NCBI RefSeq assembly: GCF_019710635.1
Contig: NZ_JAIFZS010000042.1
Span: 43,025-107,024, forward strand
Source: Mycolicibacterium xanthum
Lineage (GTDB): Bacteria; Actinomycetota; Actinomycetes; Mycobacteriales; Mycobacteriaceae
DNA length: 64,000 bases
Direction of reading: 5' to 3'
Made by a program: the position numbers and the translations under genes
Part shown: positions 22,949-32,610 of the stretch, piece after piece
Position numbering within the stretch: position 1 is the stretch's first letter
How the letters are laid out: each line of letters begins with the position of its first letter
Notes under the pieces: model-generated
Told to the model about the DNA's origin: nothing
Database searches by the model: none
The model's input: the letters and a program-made list of their open reading frames with translations, nothing else

Positions 22949-24568
22949 TCAGAGCGACTGCTGCAGGGCGGCGGCGACGGCGGCGACGTTGTCCAGTGAG
23001 CCGAGGATGTCGGACAGGCTCTCGAAGCTGGTGTTGTGCCGGTACAGGGCGAACACGTAGACCGTGCCGTCACCGCCCTGCATGAACCCGGCCAGGGACT
23101 GGTCGAGCATCAGCAGGTCGCCGGTGCCCGGATCGCGTGCTGCCCAGGTCCCCGTCTTGGCCTGGACCCGGCCCTTCGCCGGGCTGTCGGTTTCAGACAG
23201 CGAGAGCGAGCCGTCGGTGCCGAGGATGGGCAACATCTCGGGGAGCCGGTCGCTCCACTGCCGCGAATGCAGCCAACGGAGCCAGGTGGCCATGGCATCG
23301 GGGGTGGTCGACGCGACGCTCGACCCGGAACCGTCGAGGATCCACACGTCGCTCTGGTCGATGCCGAGGTCGCCGATGCGCTCACGAACGGGGCCGAACC
23401 CGTCGTCGCAGTCGGTCGAGCCCTCGTTGACCGCGAGCAGGCACACGGCGAGATCGGCGCCGTAGTTGTGGCTGATCTTCCAGACGAGGGTGGCGATCTC
23501 CGAGATCGGTGGTGATTCGATGGTCCCCAGCGGCGCGTTGCCCGCCGCGTAGCTCTCGGCCCCGGGCAGCGTCGACGCGTCGTTGACGGCCAGGGGGTCG
23601 GTGCTCACGGTCACCCCGGCCCGCTCGAGCGCCTCGATGAACAGGGTGCGGGCGTAGGTGGCGGGGTCGGGGACCTCGTACACGTTGAGTACCGGCTCGG
23701 CATCGGTGGCGATCGTGCCGTTCACCGCGATCACGTTGGTGGGGTTGCCCTGTGCGTCCAACTCGGGGGCGAACGACAGGGTGGTGTCTTCGCCGGCCGC
23801 CACGGTCTCGGTGTCGTTGACGATGGTGAACGCAGCAGTTTCGGGGACCGTCTCGACGGTACCCGGCTCACCCGCACTGCCGGGCGTGGTGACCATCGCC
23901 AACAGATTGTCGTTGACGACGATGGGGCTGATCTCGAGGGGACGGGGCGTCTCCCACTGTTGGAAGAGACGGTCGTCGATGAGCACGTCGCCACCGACTT
24001 CGGTGACCCCGGATGCCGCGACCTGCTCTGCGAGATCGTTCAGCCCCGCGAGGGGATCACCGGGCGCCGGCTTGGCACCGGGGATGCCGTTGGCGTCGCC
24101 CTGCGGTGGGACGCTGTATGCCAGCTTGCCGCTGCCGGCCTGGCGGCTGCCCATCACCAGGTCACCCATCGCACGCAGCACCAGGTCGCCGTCGAGGCGC
24201 CCGCCGCTGACCGAACCCAGCCCGTAGACCGGGGTTTCTATGGTGTGGTCGGGCCCGAAGACGTCGAGCCAGGTGCCCACGGTGTAGAGCTTGGCGTTCG
24301 ACCCCATGGTGCCGATCTTGCCGCTGTCCAGCGCGTAAACCGGGTCGCCGCCGTCCGCAGCTTCCACGATCAGCGACCAACGAGACGACCGGTACTTCTC
24401 CGCCGCCATCAGGCCGGCGGCCTCGTCGGGAAGGTCCGTGTTTCCGGCACCCGAGGTCGCCGGACCCGTACCGTCGGACCCCGCGCCGCCGTCGGAGCTG
24501 CAGGCGCCGGCCACCAGCACCGTTGCCAGGGTCAATCCGAGCCACCAGCCACGTCTGTCGCTCCCCAT
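22949..24568 (-). CDS. dacB: D-alanyl-D-alanine carboxypeptidase/endopeptidase, PBP4 (S13) family, lipoprotein
   Basis: 539 aa from ATG 24568; the frame extends further without homology. An N-terminal lipobox (LATVLVAGAC, Cys23) predicts a lipid-anchored periplasmic enzyme. The penicillin-binding triad of peptidase S13 is present: S90-N-A-K93, S-H-N in KISHNYGADLAV, and KTG in AKTGTWAARDPGTGD, with the large insertion domain between the first two motifs that marks this family. It would trim peptidoglycan stem peptides. Relatives in mycobacteria include the Rv3627c type. The symbol is by family; the paralogue was not established. It is divergent from the mce operon with a 157-bp shared promoter region. 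Confidence 0.88.
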   Translation of the reverse strand: MGSDRRGWWLGLTLATVLVAGACSSDGGAGSDGTGPATSGAGNTDLPDEAAGLMAAEKYRSSRWSLIVEAADGGDPVYALDSGKIGTMGSNAKLYTVGTWLDVFGPDHTIETPVYGLGSVSGGRLDGDLVLRAMGDLVMGSRQAGSGKLAYSVPPQGDANGIPGAKPAPGDPLAGLNDLAEQVAASGVTEVGGDVLIDDRLFQQWETPRPLEISPIVVNDNLLAMVTTPGSAGEPGTVETVPETAAFTIVNDTETVAAGEDTTLSFAPELDAQGNPTNVIAVNGTIATDAEPVLNVYEVPDPATYARTLFIEALERAGVTVSTDPLAVNDASTLPGAESYAAGNAPLGTIESPPISEIATLVWKISHNYGADLAVCLLAVNEGSTDCDDGFGPVRERIGDLGIDQSDVWILDGSGSSVASTTPDAMATWLRWLHSRQWSDRLPEMLPILGTDGSLSLSETDSPAKGRVQAKTGTWAARDPGTGDLLMLDQSLAGFMQGGDGTVYVFALYRHNTSFESLSDILGSLDNVAAVAAALQQSL

Positions 24569-24725
24569 GGAACGGGACACTACTTGTATCCGGCCTCGAT
24601 GTTCTGTGCCGCGCCCGGCACGTGCGGCCGCCCAAGACCAGGTGCCGGGATCCGAATTCGCGAGGGGGTGAAGCAAAGCCACGACACGCGCTCGCGGCGC
24701 CGTGCGGCGCCGACGTGTTCGGATA

Positions 24726-25550
24726 ATGTCGCAGCAGAGTCGCGGTTCACGCCCCAAGCGGGAAGCACGGAAGGGGCCGCTGTTGGTTCTGCCGGAGGTC
24801 GCCCTGAAGCCGCTTCGGGGCGTCGGCGAGTTCTATGCCACGGCCCTGGACACGTTGGTCGCACTGTTCAAGCCTCCGTTCGCGTGGCGGGAGTTCCTGT
24901 TGCAGACCTGGTTCGTGGCGCGGGTGTCCATCGTCCCCACGCTCATGCTGGCGATCCCGTTCACCGTGCTGGTGGTGTTCACGCTGAACATCCTGCTGAC
25001 GGAGTTCGGCGCCGCCGATTTCTCCGGCACCGGCGCGGCGACCGCTTCGGTCACGCAGATCGGACCGATCGTCACGGTGCTCGTCGTCGCGGGCACCGGG
25101 GCGACGGCGATGTGCGCCGACCTGGGCGCGCGGACCATTCGCGAGGAACTCGACGCATTGCGGGTCATGGGTGTCGACCCGATTCACCGCCTGGTCGTGC
25201 CCAGGGTGTTGGCGGCCACCGTCACCGCCGTCTCGCTGGTGTCGTTGGTCACCATCGTCGGACTCGCCGGCTCATTCGGTTTTGCGGTCTTCGTCCAGAA
25301 GGTCACCCCCGGGGCCTTCGCCGCGGGCCTGACGCTGCTGACCGGTCTGCCCGATGTGATCCTGGGTTTGGTGAAGGGGGCGTTGTTCGGCATGGCGGCC
25401 GCCTTGATCGCCTGCTACAAGGGCATGTCGGTGCGCAGGGGGCCGCAGGGCGTGGGAAACGCCGTCAACGAGACGGTCGTGTACTCCTTCATCGCGCTGT
25501 TCGTCATCAACATCGTCACCACGGCCGTGTTCTACACGAGTGCGCAATGA
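24726..25550 (+). CDS. yrbEA: Mce permease subunit YrbEA (MlaE family)
   Basis: 274 aa starting MSQQSRGSRP (ATG 24726). A polytopic MlaE/YrbE permease with about five membrane segments and the conserved cytoplasmic coupling stretch GARTIREELDALRVMGVDPIHRLVVPRVLA, including the E-x-D-A-L core that contacts the MceG ATPase. It forms the inner-membrane channel of an Mce lipid or sterol importer together with YrbEB. The stop overlaps yrbEB (ATGA). The mce paralogue number cannot be assigned without comparison. Confidence 0.93.
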   Translation: MSQQSRGSRPKREARKGPLLVLPEVALKPLRGVGEFYATALDTLVALFKPPFAWREFLLQTWFVARVSIVPTLMLAIPFTVLVVFTLNILLTEFGAADFSGTGAATASVTQIGPIVTVLVVAGTGATAMCADLGARTIREELDALRVMGVDPIHRLVVPRVLAATVTAVSLVSLVTIVGLAGSFGFAVFVQKVTPGAFAAGLTLLTGLPDVILGLVKGALFGMAAALIACYKGMSVRRGPQGVGNAVNETVVYSFIALFVINIVTTAVFYTSAQ

Positions 25551-26404
25551 CCGAGGGCAGCCCCGCGGGCCGGCGGTCCGGATGGCTCACCAGCGCGGCG
25601 AATGCTGTTGCCGGGGGCTGGAATCACGTCGGTGAACAGATCGCTTTCAACGCACTGTCGGTGCGCGAGATCGGGATGGCGTTCATCCGGTACAAGAGGG
25701 AGATCCTGCGACTGATCGCCCAGATGAGCCTGGGCACCGGCGCACTGGCGGTGATCGGCGGAACGGTCGTCGTCGTCGGTTTCATGACCCTGGCGACCGG
25801 GGCGGTGATCGCCGTGCAGGGCTACAGCCAACTGGCCGGCATCGGCGTCGAAGCGATGACCGGCTTCATCTCGGCCTATGTCAACGTCCGAATCATTTCG
25901 CCCGCCGTTGCCGGAGTCGGACTGGCCGCGACGATCGGCGCGGGCGCCACCGCCCAACTGGGTGCGATGCGGATCGCCGACGAGATCGACGCGCTCGAGG
26001 TGATGGCGGTCCGGTCCGTCGCCTACCTGGTCTCCACTCGGGTCGTGGCCGGGGTGGTCGTGGTGATTCCGCTGTACTGCGTGGCCATGGTGTGCGCGTT
26101 CCTGGCCTCCCGGTTCGGCACGACCGGGTTCTACGGCCAGTCCACCGGTGTGTACGACCACTACTTCAACACCTTCCTGAACTCGGTTGACCTGCTCTGG
26201 TCGTTTCTGACGGTGCTGCTGATGGCGGTCGCCATCATGATGGTCCATACCTACTACGGCTACACCGCCTCGGGAGGACCCGCGGGAGTCGGCGAAGCGG
26301 TCGGCCGTTCGGTGCGCACGTCACTCATCGTCCTGACCTTTCTGCTGCTGGCGATCGCGCTGTCGGTGTACGGGCAGTCCGGCAATTTCCACCTCTCGGG
26401 GTAG
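25547..26404 (+). CDS. yrbEB: Mce permease subunit YrbEB (MlaE family)
   Basis: 285 aa. Starts MTEGSPAGRRSGWLTSAANAVAG at the ATG overlapping the yrbEA stop. Same MlaE fold as YrbEA, with the coupling motif GAMRIADEIDALEVMAVRSVAYLVSTRVVAG. It ends SVYGQSGNFHLSG. It should heterodimerise with YrbEA. Only 6 bp separate it from mceA, so the eight genes form one operon. Confidence 0.93.
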   Translation: MTEGSPAGRRSGWLTSAANAVAGGWNHVGEQIAFNALSVREIGMAFIRYKREILRLIAQMSLGTGALAVIGGTVVVVGFMTLATGAVIAVQGYSQLAGIGVEAMTGFISAYVNVRIISPAVAGVGLAATIGAGATAQLGAMRIADEIDALEVMAVRSVAYLVSTRVVAGVVVVIPLYCVAMVCAFLASRFGTTGFYGQSTGVYDHYFNTFLNSVDLLWSFLTVLLMAVAIMMVHTYYGYTASGGPAGVGEAVGRSVRTSLIVLTFLLLAIALSVYGQSGNFHLSG

Positions 26405-26410
26405 CGGGCG

Positions 26411-27841
26411 ATGCCAGAACGCCGGAGAGAAGGAATGCATCCAGGTTGGTGGACGCTCATTTTCGTCACCGCGACCGTCGCCACCGTCGTGTTGACCTCG
26501 GCGCTGTTCTCGGGATCGTTGCGGGACTACGTCCCGGTGACGCTGCTGTCCGATCGCGCCGGTCTGGTGATGGATCGTGGCGCCAAGGTCACGATGCGTG
26601 GTGTGCAGGTGGGTCGGGTCGGCCAGGTCACGGGCGCGACGAATCAGGTGAGCCTGAAACTGGAGATCGACCCGGATCAGGTCGACTACATCCCGGCCAA
26701 CGTTGAGGCACGCATCCGCGCCGGCACCCTGTTCAGTGGGAAGTTCGTCGAACTGGTCTATCCGAGCGACCCCAGCCCCGCCCCGCTGACCGCAGGGACG
26801 GTGATCACCTCGCAGTACGTCAGCACCGAGATCAACACGTTGTGGAAGAACCTGGCCGGGGTGCTGGATCAGATCGACCCGGTGAAGCTCCAGGCGGTGT
26901 TCGCCGCGCTCGCCGAGGGGGTGCGGGGCCACGGCGCCGGCATGGGCCAGGCCATCACCGATGCCAACCGGGTGCTGATCGCGGTCAACTCGCGCACCGA
27001 CACGATCCGCGCAGATATGCGAGCCGTCCGGGAGGTCAGCGACTCCTACAGCGCTGCTGCACAGGACATCCTGTCCGCCCTGGACGCGGTCGGCACCACC
27101 AGCAGGACCATCACCGACAACGCACAGGCGCTGGATGCGCTGCTCGTCGGGGTGGTGAGCATGTCCCGCAGTGGTATCGACCTGATGGGCTCGAGCCGCG
27201 AGAACCTGATCGAGTCGGTCACCCTGCTCGAGACGACCACGAGATTGTTGATGAAATACAATCCGACGTACACGTGCACACTCGTCGGAGCCAAGACAGC
27301 CCTCGACAGCGGGTACCTGGATGCGACCGGTGGCGCGAACGGTAAATCGCTGATCCTGGACAGCGCCATTCTGTTGGGTGCAGACCAGTACCGTTACCCG
27401 CGCAACCTGCCGATCATCGGCGCCAAGGGCGGTCCCGGCGGTAAACCGGGATGCGGATCGCTGCCCGATGTGGCCGCGAACTGGCCTGTGCGCCAACTCA
27501 TCACCAACACCGGCTGGGGAACCGGCCTGGACATCCGGCCCAACCCGGGAATCGCGTTCCCGGCATACGCCAACTTCTTCCCGGTCACCCGTGCGGTACC
27601 GGAACCGCCGAGCATCCGCAATCCGGGCGGTCCGGCACCCGGGCCGATCCCGTATCCCGGTGCACCGGCCTACGGGGCGCAGCTGTACGCACCGGACGGG
27701 ACGCCACTCTGGCCGGGCCTGCCGCCGGCGCCCCCGCCCGGTGCACCGCGCGAACCGGGCCCCACGCCGGGTTCGGAGCCGTTCGTGGTCCCGGCCCCCG
27801 CCCAGCTGCAGCCGACCCCGGCGCCGGCGCCGGCGCCATGA
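26411..27841 (+). CDS. mceA: MceA family substrate-binding protein
   Basis: 476 aa. One N-terminal membrane anchor (about 13-36), then the MCE/MlaD domain with the characteristic SDRAGLVMDRGAKVTMRGVQVGRVGQV, followed by the helical Mce-tail domain containing TLWKNLAGVLDQIDPVKLQAVFAAL and paired Cys (KPGCGSLPDVA). The C-terminal 90 residues are Pro/Gly-rich. Six Mce proteins together build a periplasmic tube that carries lipids or sterols to the YrbE permease. Confidence 0.92.
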   Translation: MPERRREGMHPGWWTLIFVTATVATVVLTSALFSGSLRDYVPVTLLSDRAGLVMDRGAKVTMRGVQVGRVGQVTGATNQVSLKLEIDPDQVDYIPANVEARIRAGTLFSGKFVELVYPSDPSPAPLTAGTVITSQYVSTEINTLWKNLAGVLDQIDPVKLQAVFAALAEGVRGHGAGMGQAITDANRVLIAVNSRTDTIRADMRAVREVSDSYSAAAQDILSALDAVGTTSRTITDNAQALDALLVGVVSMSRSGIDLMGSSRENLIESVTLLETTTRLLMKYNPTYTCTLVGAKTALDSGYLDATGGANGKSLILDSAILLGADQYRYPRNLPIIGAKGGPGGKPGCGSLPDVAANWPVRQLITNTGWGTGLDIRPNPGIAFPAYANFFPVTRAVPEPPSIRNPGGPAPGPIPYPGAPAYGAQLYAPDGTPLWPGLPPAPPPGAPREPGPTPGSEPFVVPAPAQLQPTPAPAPAP

Positions 27842-27851
27842 GGATCGAACC

Positions 27852-28880
27852 GTGAGAGAGAACCTGGGCGCAGCGGTCTGGCGGCTGGCTGTCTTCATGG
27901 CCGTGTGCCTGCTGGGCCTGGCCGTCATGCTGGTCATCTTTGCGCAGCCGCGCTTCGAGCGGATGTACACGTACACAGCGCTGTTCAGCAACGTCTCGGG
28001 TTTGCAGGCCGGCAATTTCGTCCGGATAGCCGGCGTGGAGGTCGGCAAGGTCAGGAACATCTCGCTGCGCGACGACGCCACCGCGCTGGTGGAATTCGGC
28101 GCAGACGAGTCTGTGGTCTTGACGGAGGGCAGCAGGGCGGTCATCCGCTTTCGTAACCTGATCGGCGACCGATACCTGGCCCTCGAGGAAGGCGCCGGCA
28201 GCACCAGACAACTCGAGCCCGGTGCGACCATCCCGCTGTCGCAGACCTCGCCCGCGCTGGATCTGGACGCGCTGCTCAACGGGTTCCGGCCGTTGTTCCG
28301 GGCGTTGGAGCCCGAGCAGGTCAACGCGCTTTCCGGGCAGCTCATCGAGGCGTTGCAGGGCGAGGGGACCACGATCGCGTCGTTTCTGGCGAACACCGCG
28401 GCCCTGACGAACACGCTCGCCGACCGGGATCACCTCATCGCAGAGATCATCTCGAACCTGGACACCGTGCTCGGCTCGCTGGGTGATCGAAGTCCACAGC
28501 TCGTCACGACCATCGAGTCGTTGTCGGATCTGTTGGGCACGCTGGCCGACCGCAGGCAGGACCTCAGTGCCGGGATCGCGTACGGCAACGAGGCCGCGGC
28601 GGCGACCGCCGATCTGCTCGCGCAGGCCCGCCCGTCGCTGCGCAAGATCGTCGACGAGGCGGACCGGACGGCCGGGGTGGCCCTGGCCGACCGCGACTAC
28701 CTCGACAACCTGCTCAACACATTGCCCGACACCTACCAGATGCTGAATCGCCAGGGCCTGTACGGCGACTTCTTCAGCTTCTACCTGTGCGACCTGATCC
28801 TGAAACTGAACGGCAAAGGTGGCCAACCGGTTTACGTCAAGGTCGCCGGCCAGGACTCCGGACGGTGCACACCCCGATGA
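27852..28880 (+). CDS. mceB: MceB family substrate-binding protein
   Basis: 342 aa from GTG 27852 (MRENLGAAVWRLAVFMAVCLL), 10 bp after mceA. N-terminal membrane helix, then the MCE domain (NVSGLQAGNFVRIAGVEVGKVRNISL), and the MceB-typical tail with GDFFSFYLCDLILKLNGKGG near the end. It is short compared with MceA, C, D and F, as is normal for MceB. The stop overlaps mceC. Confidence 0.92.
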   Translation: MRENLGAAVWRLAVFMAVCLLGLAVMLVIFAQPRFERMYTYTALFSNVSGLQAGNFVRIAGVEVGKVRNISLRDDATALVEFGADESVVLTEGSRAVIRFRNLIGDRYLALEEGAGSTRQLEPGATIPLSQTSPALDLDALLNGFRPLFRALEPEQVNALSGQLIEALQGEGTTIASFLANTAALTNTLADRDHLIAEIISNLDTVLGSLGDRSPQLVTTIESLSDLLGTLADRRQDLSAGIAYGNEAAAATADLLAQARPSLRKIVDEADRTAGVALADRDYLDNLLNTLPDTYQMLNRQGLYGDFFSFYLCDLILKLNGKGGQPVYVKVAGQDSGRCTPR

Positions 28881-30109
28881 AGACGTTCTCCGAGCGCAAT
28901 CCCCTCGTCGTCGGCGCGGTCGGCGTGGCGGTGACCCTCGCCGTGGTCCTGGCCGCTCTGAACTTCGGCAGGCTGCCGCTGATCAACTCGAACAAGACAT
29001 ACTCCGCCTACTTCGCCGAAGCCGGTGGGTTGCTCACCGGCGCAGACGTCCAGGTTTCGGGTCTGGCGAGCGGCCGGGTAGACAGCATCGACCTCGACGG
29101 ACCACGGGTGCTGGTCACATTCGAGATCGACAAGAGCATTCGGCTCGGCGAGCACACCGAGGCAGCGATCAAGACGAAAAGCGTTCTGGGCGCGAAGATT
29201 CTCGAGATCACCCCCCGGGGCGACGGCCGGCAGTCCGGACCGATCCCGCTGGAACGGACCAGGTCGCCCTACCAGCTGCCCGACGCGCTCGGAGAGCTGA
29301 CCACCGCCGTCAGCGGACTGGACACCGGCACGCTGACGGAATCGTTGGACGTGCTGTCACAGACGTTCTCCGAGACTCCCCCGGCGCTGCGGATCGCGAT
29401 GCAGGGTGTCGCACGGTTCTCCCAGACGCTGAACAAGCGTGACGCTCAGCTGCGAAACCTGCTGAGCAACGCCAACAAGGTCACCGCAGTCCTGTCGGAG
29501 CGCAGCGAAAGCATCGTCGGGTTGCTGACCGACACCAATGCGCTGCTCGTCGCGCTGCTCGGCCAGAGCCGTGCGCTGGACCAGATCTCGGAGAACCTGG
29601 TGGCGGTCAGCGAGCAGATCCAGGGGGTGGTCTCGGAGAACCGGCAGACCCTCAAACCCGCGCTGGACAAGCTCAACGAGCTCCTGACGATCCTCGACAA
29701 CCGCAAACAACGAGTGCAGTCGGCGATCAAGAAGTTCAACGTCTACGCGATGTCGCTCGGCGAGTCGATGTCGTCGGGGCCGTTCTTCAGCTTCTACATC
29801 GCCAACCTGCTGCCCGGCCAGTTCATCCAGCCGTTCATCGACGCCGCCTTCTCCGACCTCGGGCTCGATCCGAACGTCCTGCTGCCGACCGAACTCACCG
29901 ACCCGCAGACCGGTCAGCCGGGAACCCCGGCACTGCCGGTTCCGTACCCGCGCACCGGCCAAGGTGGCGAGCCGAGGATGACTCTGCCGGATGCGATCAC
30001 CGGAGTACCCGGTGACCCGCGGTATCCCTATCGTGAGCCACCGCCGGCGCCGGCGCCGGGCGGCCCGCCGCCCGGCCCACCGCTGCCATCGCCGGAGGGT
30101 GAACGATGA
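28877..30109 (+). CDS. mceC: MceC family substrate-binding protein
   Basis: 410 aa starting MKTFSERNPLVVGAVGVAVT at the ATG overlapping mceB. Anchor helix at about 9-30, the MCE domain FAEAGGLLTGADVQVSGLASGRV, then a long helical tail with FFSFYIANLLPGQFIQPFID. Its extreme C-terminus is Pro-rich. The stop overlaps the mceD start (ATGA). Confidence 0.92.
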   Translation: MKTFSERNPLVVGAVGVAVTLAVVLAALNFGRLPLINSNKTYSAYFAEAGGLLTGADVQVSGLASGRVDSIDLDGPRVLVTFEIDKSIRLGEHTEAAIKTKSVLGAKILEITPRGDGRQSGPIPLERTRSPYQLPDALGELTTAVSGLDTGTLTESLDVLSQTFSETPPALRIAMQGVARFSQTLNKRDAQLRNLLSNANKVTAVLSERSESIVGLLTDTNALLVALLGQSRALDQISENLVAVSEQIQGVVSENRQTLKPALDKLNELLTILDNRKQRVQSAIKKFNVYAMSLGESMSSGPFFSFYIANLLPGQFIQPFIDAAFSDLGLDPNVLLPTELTDPQTGQPGTPALPVPYPRTGQGGEPRMTLPDAITGVPGDPRYPYREPPPAPAPGGPPPGPPLPSPEGER

Positions 30110-31461
30110 AGAGCCGGGACAAGGCCCGTATCGGAGTGGCGGCCACGCTGGTGACCACGTTGATCGCCGCTGTCGCGGTGTTGCTGTACTCGTCGGCGGT
30201 GGCCGACAGGACCACGGTCGTGGCGTATTTCGCGAACAGCAACGGCATCTTTCCCGGCGACGACGTGCGCATCCTCGGCGTGCCGGTGGGCAGAATCGAG
30301 ACGATCGAGCCCGAGCCGCAACGGGTCAAGATCACGTTCTGGTACGACGACAAGTACGAGGTGCCCGCCGACGCCACGGCGGTGATCCTGTCCCCGGCCA
30401 TTGTCAGCGCACGAGTCATCCAGCTCAACCCGCCCTATACCGGGGGCCCGAAGCTGACGAACAACGCGGTGATCCCCGAGGAGCGCACCGCGGTTCCCGT
30501 TGAATGGGATGAAGTACGCCAGCAGCTCGAAAGACTCAGCGACATGGTGCAACCCAACGAACCGGGCGGGGTCAGCGCGTTCGGATCGGTCGTGCACACG
30601 GCCGCGAACAACCTGCGCGGCCAGGGAGCAACGATTCGGCAGACCATCCTCGAGCTCTCCCAGGCGGTTTCCGCCCTCGGTGACCACAGCGACGATGTGT
30701 TCAGCACGATGAAGAACCTGTCGATCCTGGTATCGGCGCTGCAGGACAGCGACGATCTGCAGCGGGAGCTGAACGACAACCTGGCCTCGGTCGGTGCTCT
30801 GCTGACCGACGATTCGAACGAGGTCGGCGACGCCGTCTCGGCGCTGAACGCCGCGCTGGGCGATGCGAAAACCGTGATCAGCGAAAACCGCGACGCACTG
30901 GGAACGACGTCGGACCGGTTGGCGTCGGTGAGCCAGGCGCTGACCGAGAGCCTCGACGACATCAAGCAGACGCTGCACCTGGCCCCCAACGAACTGCAGA
31001 ACCTGATGAACATCTATCAACCCGCGCAAGGCACTCTCGGCGGTGCCCCCGCGTTCAACAACCTCGCCAACCCGCTGGCCTTCCTGTGCGGAGCGGTGCA
31101 GGCCGCCTCGCGGCTGGGTGCCGAAGAGTCGGCCAAGCTGTGCGTGCAGTACCTGGCGCCGATGGTGAAGAACCGTCGGTACAACTTCCCGCCGCTGGGC
31201 GAGAACCTGATCGTCGGCGCCACCGCGCGGCCCAACGAGGTCACCTACAGCGAAGACTGGCTGCGGCCGGACTACATCCCTCCCCCGGCCGCTTCCCCGG
31301 AACATCCCCCGGCCGCTCCCCCGGCAACTCCGTCGGCCTCTCTCCCGGCGGATAATTCGGCGGAGCAGCAGGATGTTCCGCCGTTGCCGGCCGAGGTGCA
31401 CGCGACAGATCCGGCCGCCGGCCTGCCCGGGATGATGGTGCCCGCCGGAGCCGGCCCATGA
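30106..31461 (+). CDS. mceD: MceD family substrate-binding protein
   Basis: 451 aa. Anchor helix VAATLVTTLIAAVAVLLYSS, the MCE domain NSNGIFPGDDVRILGVPVGRIETI and the MceD-type continuation SARVIQLNPPYTGGPKL, then a long coiled helical region and C-terminal Cys-containing segment FLCGAVQAASRLGAEESAKLC. The tail after 400 is Pro/Ala-rich with short imperfect repeats (PPAASPEHPPAAPPATPSA). The stop overlaps mceE. Confidence 0.92.
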   Translation: MKSRDKARIGVAATLVTTLIAAVAVLLYSSAVADRTTVVAYFANSNGIFPGDDVRILGVPVGRIETIEPEPQRVKITFWYDDKYEVPADATAVILSPAIVSARVIQLNPPYTGGPKLTNNAVIPEERTAVPVEWDEVRQQLERLSDMVQPNEPGGVSAFGSVVHTAANNLRGQGATIRQTILELSQAVSALGDHSDDVFSTMKNLSILVSALQDSDDLQRELNDNLASVGALLTDDSNEVGDAVSALNAALGDAKTVISENRDALGTTSDRLASVSQALTESLDDIKQTLHLAPNELQNLMNIYQPAQGTLGGAPAFNNLANPLAFLCGAVQAASRLGAEESAKLCVQYLAPMVKNRRYNFPPLGENLIVGATARPNEVTYSEDWLRPDYIPPPAASPEHPPAAPPATPSASLPADNSAEQQDVPPLPAEVHATDPAAGLPGMMVPAGAGP

Positions 31462-32609
31462 TGCGCACACCCCCCCGACCGGTCGGTAGCCGCATTGTTG
31501 CCGCGCTGCTGGTGGCGGTGGCCGCCGCCGCGCTGAGCGGTTGTGGTTGGCGGGGACTCAATTCGGTGCAGCTGCCGGGAACCGCCGGCGTCGGGCCCGG
31601 CTCGTTCACGATCCAGGCACAGCTACCCGACGTGCGCACGCTCGAGCCGAACTCCCGGGTACAGGTGGGCGACGTCACGGTGGGCTCGGTGAGCAAGATC
31701 GAGCGGCAGGGCTGGCATGCGCTGTTGACGATGAGGATCGACGGCGATGTCGATCTGCCTGCCAATGCGACGGCGACGGTCGGCCAGAGCGGCCTGCTGG
31801 GTTCACTGCACGTCGAGCTGGCGCCGCCCGTCGACGTCGCGCCCCGAGGCCGTTTGACAGACGGATCGCTGATCCCGCTGTCATCGGCGGAGACCTATCC
31901 GTCCACCGAGCAGATCTTGGCGGCAATCACGATGCTGCTCAACGGCGGTGGCATCGGACAGGTTCAGGAAATCACCGAATCGCTGAGCACCGCCCTGGCC
32001 GGCCGCGAGGACGACCTGCGCAGCCTGATCCACCAGCTGGACATCTTCACCAGCCGGGTCAACGACCAGAGCGGGGACATCATCGCCACCACCGAGAGCC
32101 TGAACAACCTGGCCGGCCAGTTCGCCGACCAGAAACCGGTGCTCGACAACGCCCTCGACACCATCCCCGACGCGCTGCGGGTGCTGGCCGCCGAGCGGCA
32201 GAACCTCGTCGATGCGCTGGACCAACTCGGTCAGTTCAGCGCGCTGGTTGCCGATACGGCGAATCAGACCGAGGAGAGTCTGCTCGCCGAGTTGAAGGAC
32301 ATCGGGCCGGTGCTGCAGTCACTGGGCGATGCCGGTCCCGCGCTGACCCGCGCCCTGGGACTGTTCGCCACGTATCCGTTTCCGGCGGACACCGTCGGCA
32401 ACTGGGCGCGGGGCGACTACGCCAACCTGACCGCCGTCATCGACCTGACCCTGAGCCGGCTCGACGCATCGTTTCTCACCGGGACACGGTGGGAGGGCGA
32501 TCTGACGGAGCTCGAGCTGCAGTGGGGCCGCACCATCGGCCAACTGCCGAGCCCGTACACCGTCGGCAATCCGCTCGTCGCTCCGTACCATTGGGACCAG
32601 GGCCGCTGA
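31458..32609 (+). CDS. mceE: MceE family lipoprotein
   Basis: 383 aa. The signal peptide ends in the lipobox ALSGC with Cys29, the usual lipid anchor of MceE (LprK-like). The MCE domain reads PDVRTLEPNSRVQVGDVTVGSVSKIERQ, followed by a helical tail. It is predicted to be attached to the outer face of the plasma membrane within the Mce complex. One base separates its stop from the mceF start. Confidence 0.92.
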   Translation: MMRTPPRPVGSRIVAALLVAVAAAALSGCGWRGLNSVQLPGTAGVGPGSFTIQAQLPDVRTLEPNSRVQVGDVTVGSVSKIERQGWHALLTMRIDGDVDLPANATATVGQSGLLGSLHVELAPPVDVAPRGRLTDGSLIPLSSAETYPSTEQILAAITMLLNGGGIGQVQEITESLSTALAGREDDLRSLIHQLDIFTSRVNDQSGDIIATTESLNNLAGQFADQKPVLDNALDTIPDALRVLAAERQNLVDALDQLGQFSALVADTANQTEESLLAELKDIGPVLQSLGDAGPALTRALGLFATYPFPADTVGNWARGDYANLTAVIDLTLSRLDASFLTGTRWEGDLTELELQWGRTIGQLPSPYTVGNPLVAPYHWDQGR

Positions 32610-32610
32610 C

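Noticed and set aside
24758..25546. Upstream extension of the yrbEB frame back to 23960
   Set aside because: It overlaps dacB and yrbEA in another frame. Homology starts at MTEGSPAGRR (25547), where the ATGA coupling with yrbEA is found.
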